From: Vandiemenella viatica | Taxonomy: Eukaryota > Arthropoda > Insecta > Orthoptera > Morabidae | DNA: 64,000 nucleotides | NCBI GenBank assembly: GCA_031002005.1 | Contig: CM061918.1 | Location: forward strand, 58,161,478-58,225,477 | Reading direction: 5' to 3' | Part shown: in pieces, positions 61,640-64,000 of the stretch | Layout of the letters: every line of letters starts with the position of its first letter | How positions within the stretch are numbered: the stretch's first letter is position 1 | The notes under the pieces: model-generated | What the model saw: only the letters and a program-made list of their open reading frames with translations | Databases searched by the model: none | Told to the model about the DNA's origin: nothing | Made by a program: the position numbers and the translations under genes

Positions 61640-61790
61640 TCGGGGTGGTACAACAGGCCGAGGTTCAAATCCCGGAATCCGCGAACCAACCATCCTGATT
61701 GTGATTTCTAGCCAGTTTCTCGCAAGCCTATAAGCAAATGCTGCGACGATCCCAACCTTCCATCTCATGAACTACGCATTTGACAAACAA
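61640..61790 (+). mobile_element. SINE-like tRNA-derived fragment
   Basis: GGGGTGGTACAACAGGCC, then GAGGTTCAAATCCC (B box, about 61660-61673), and CCATCCTGATTGTGATTTC. A different family from the main SINE; boundaries are approximate. Confidence 0.5.
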
Positions 61791-62085
61791 AATACACTTA
61801 TAATACAGAACACAAGTTACATGTTTCTCAGAAGGAAATACATAGCTACTGACATTAGAATAGGATCACAAATATATCATTGAAGCAAGCATGATGATTA
61901 AAAGTTTCACATGTTTTATACTTCATAAGAGTTCTGTTACTAAAGAGGTCACATAATTCAAAATTAAAATTGGCTGTGGAAAATACAAGAAGTGTAATAA
62001 CCTAAAAAATTTAACAAAAATATGTCATTTTTAGACTAACTCTAATCTTCGTCTATCATGGCGCAAGTCTTGGTATGCTGTTGTA

Positions 62086-62431
62086 CACTGAAGAGCCAAA
62101 GAAACTGGTACAGCTGCCTAATATCGTGTAGGGCTCCCGCGAGCACGCAGAGGTGCTGCAACATGACGTGACATGGACTCGACTAATGTCGAAAGTAGTG
62201 CTGCATCCTGCAGGGCTCTCCATAAATCCACAAGAGTACAGAAGGGTGGAAATATCTTCTGAATGGCAAGTTGCAAGGCATCCCAGAGATGATCAATAAT
62301 GTTCATGACTGGGGACTTTGGTGTCTTTTGTCTTATATGGGTGTTGCCAATCGCAGCGCCGTACTCCGAATGTTTATGTGTCTCTGTGTTTGCATACGCA
62401 TGTCTATATCAGTTTCTTTGGATCTTCAGTG
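62086..62431 (-). mobile_element. Internally deleted Tc1-like element (MITE-like)
   Basis: 346 bases between TA sites at 62084-62085 and 62432-62433. The ends are CACTGAAGAGCCAAAGAAAC on the left and its inverse GTTTCTTTGGATCTTCAGTG on the right. The minus strand still encodes MNIIDHLWDALQLAIQKIFP and the transposase C-terminus (RARGSPTRY, stop). The middle of the transposase is deleted. Confidence 0.9.
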
Positions 62432-62576
62432 TAAATTAATCGTACATTAAGTGAAACATGTTCATCATTCAATTAAAACTACTCAGAAGTTGTTTCGATA
62501 ACAAACCCTTTCGTCAGCTCTTTTCTTAATTTTCATTATTGAAATGAAACTTGTTTCGACGCGGTAGGGAGAAATT

Positions 62577-62612
62577 TGTTAGCGTTACGCGTTAGCGTTA
62601 CGCGTTAGCGTC
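62577..62612. repeat. Short tandem repeat of GCGTTA/CGCGTTA units
   Basis: TTAGCGTTACGCG repeated about 2.5 times, a CpG-rich island in AT-rich DNA. Adjacent text is also CpG-containing (GCGCCGCAATG, TGCGCATGCGCC). Confidence 0.8.
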
Positions 62613-63447
62613 AAGTTCATATGCGCCGCAATGTTCTGCGCATGCGCCAGTATTTTTAGTTGATTTTTGTTTCTTTACAGCTTTTGGTTTGTTTATATTC
62701 TTCCGATGTAGATGGTTTCATTACGTATATTCTTTGATCGCTGTAATACTGAAAAAGAAATATTGAATCACATTTATATCGCGAAATAGTGAGTGTATTA
62801 ATGCGCGTGCGATAAAAGCTTTCATTTTCATGCAGAAATGTTAACATTCGTCTTTATCGCAGACGGAAAAAAAATAATTATTTAAATTTTTATTCAGAAA
62901 TCTGTTTTCAAATCTTTGTCGGGCCTAGGAAACGAAAATTGATTGTTAAAACGGTTAATTTTGTCCAAAATGATCTCCGATATAAACGCTGTACACTCCA
63001 AATACAGACTAAGGCTAGATGCAACAATATAATCTAACGAAGTGTGCTTTAACTTTTTAATAATTTTTGTTTGCTTTCTAGAATAAATAGGACAAGTTCC
63101 TATTTACTGTACAAATGCAATATATTACAGTCATCTACACAAAAACTAAAAAAAAAAAAAAAAAACACACACACGCAAAAAATAAACGAAAAATATACAG
63201 AAAAACTTGATTTCTTGCGCGCATACACACTGACATACGAACGTGTAGTTTTTTCCTTTTTAAGCGATTCACCTCGTTTATATAGCAGAACAGTAACAAA
63301 ATAATCCAATTGCCACAGTATGTTAGCATCTCCCTTATAAAAAAATCTGTGAAGACTGTTTTTTTAATTATAACGAAGTTCACTAGAACTGTAAATATGT
63401 TTGGAGTGAGTCCTAGATAACGTATTTCTCCCTGATTAGTGTCGTAC

Positions 63448-63558
63448 CTGGTGTTTCTCATCCTCCTCCTTGGGCTCGAGCATGCTGCTCTCCTTGTTGC
63501 AGGAAGGCACTATGTTCAGCCTGGCCAGCAGGGACTCAGTGGCCGTCAGGTTCTGGTA
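63448..63558 (-). CDS. Apc: Apc exon 1 of this window
   Basis: 111 bases, phase 0 both sides, acceptor GTGTTTCAG and donor GTACGA. It encodes YQNLTATESLLARLNIVPSC followed by NKESSMLEPKEEDEKHQ. It reads in frame into exon 2. It begins with an acceptor, so the start codon and promoter lie beyond 64000. Assigned by splice sites, GC content and phase; the protein segment itself is not strongly diagnostic. Confidence 0.78.
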
Positions 63559-64000
63559 CTGAAACACAAGATAAGTCCTGAGTCAACACCAGCAATCACA
63601 TCACACGAGAAGACTCAATTTCTTTGTAAGTGAGAAATTAAGTAAACATCGCGTCAATCTAACTACCAATATTTAACCGTAATTCTATCCGGTGACGTTA
63701 ATTTACGGTGCCTATACGTATTGTTAGTTGTTGAAACTATTGCTTTAAAACATTTCTGATACATTTGTATTAACAATTTGTAAAGGGAGCGCCAGCCTGG
63801 TGGGTTTATTCGCAAAGTCAGAATAAACGCGGGGTAAGCGCTAACTACCCTCGGTGGGCGACGAAATTTAGCCAGCAGGGTAAGAGGCAATTACTACTAG
63901 CCGCCAGGGTGCCTCCCAACAGGCTTTTTTAAAATGTAGGAATTAAAGACATATGAAACTATTAAAGGCGATTCGTATGTCGGATGGGGACAAACTTGGC
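63559..64000. other. Intron, nothing recognised
   Basis: Moderately GC-rich stretch near 63785-63920 (GGTGGGTTTATTCGC, CGGTGGGCGACG) but no coding or repeat call that I can support. Confidence 0.45.

Larger units (their letters stand above)
54888..63447. other. Long intron between Apc exons 1 and 2
   Basis: 8.6 kb, AT-rich. Transposon remains are at 55413-57375, 61640-61790 and 62086-62431. The stretch 57376-61639 has only A/T runs (for example 59168-59202), a small inverted repeat CCCGTGAC...GTCACGGG (about 58887-58917) and no coding signal. The stretch 62432-63447 shows a short GCGTTA tandem repeat and nothing else. Confidence 0.6.
11017..63558 (-). other. Apc: Apc gene, partial (17 internal exons)
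   Basis: Seventeen exons joined in order keep codon phase throughout and encode about 1131 residues. From its family, APC is the scaffold of the beta-catenin destruction complex in Wnt signalling and also acts at the cortex and on microtubules. Seen here: LGHKVDMVYNLLSML leading into armadillo repeats (approx. residues 140-610), a 15-residue beta-catenin site PTDYSLQYQ (approx. 815), 20-residue repeats in exons 14, 15 and 16, and a SAMP motif in exon 17. The first exon of the window has a good acceptor, so the start codon lies to the right. The last has a donor, so the C-terminus is missing: either in the gap, left of the window, or misplaced. No promoter or polyadenylation site is in view. 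Confidence 0.93.

Noticed and set aside
1..64000. CRISPR array, operon, prophage or other prokaryotic system
   Set aside because: Intron-exon structure, SINEs, LINEs and microsatellites show nuclear arthropod DNA; no spaced direct repeats or bacterial gene clusters occur.

Overview
This is a window of arthropod, almost certainly insect, nuclear DNA from a large, AT-rich, transposon-filled genome. The only host gene I can recognise is a partial Apc (adenomatous polyposis coli) gene on the minus strand. It is spread over most of the 64 kb as small GC-richer exons separated by long AT-rich introns. The repeats (Tc1-like elements with TA target sites, tRNA-derived SINEs, RTE-like and CR1/Jockey-like LINE tails, Penelope-like ends, a Helitron) suggest an orthopteroid or other large-genome insect, but the species cannot be settled from the sequence.

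Read right to left, seventeen exons form one chain with matching GT/AG sites and unbroken codon phase, giving about 1131 residues. They are at 63558-63448, 54887-54639, 53756-53537, 49136-48927, 46461-46340, 43296-43108, 35977-35795, 35693-35545, 33955-33672, 31317-31107, 28493-28279, 25711-25489, 24265-24127, 17232-16969, 16405-16146, 13390-13211 and 11201-11017. The order is that of APC: linker and start of the armadillo domain, armadillo repeats, a 15-residue beta-catenin-binding motif, three 20-residue repeats and a SAMP (axin-binding) motif. The N-terminal exons lie beyond the right edge. The basic/EB1-binding C-terminus is not found.

A 1000-N gap lies at 9375-10374. Left of it, 630-9374 is a second copy of 29951-40214 in the same orientation, carrying the same four armadillo exons. 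The proteins are identical and every exon difference I noted is synonymous, while the introns differ by substitutions and by whole transposon insertions. The copy stops exactly at the gap, in mid-intron. This looks like an uncollapsed second haplotype placed next to the first rather than a true exon duplication, and it makes the window a natural allele comparison: two SINEs and a solo LTR with clean target-site duplications are present only in the right copy, and a Tc1-like insertion only in the left copy.

The most striking mobile structure is in the Apc intron at 17233-24126. A 971-bp near-perfect palindrome, with about 353-bp arms each holding a tRNA-like pol III promoter, was split by a 3625-bp Helitron inserted exactly between A and T. 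The intact arm still shows the empty target site. The Helitron keeps only the C-terminal part of its helicase and carries internal inverted repeats and a SINE-like piece. Other notable items are a Penelope-like relic whose GIY-YIG region is recognisable and whose 3' end recurs across the window with a splice-donor-like motif, a full-length Tc1-like element with a nested GC-rich insert, and an intronic satellite-like array.
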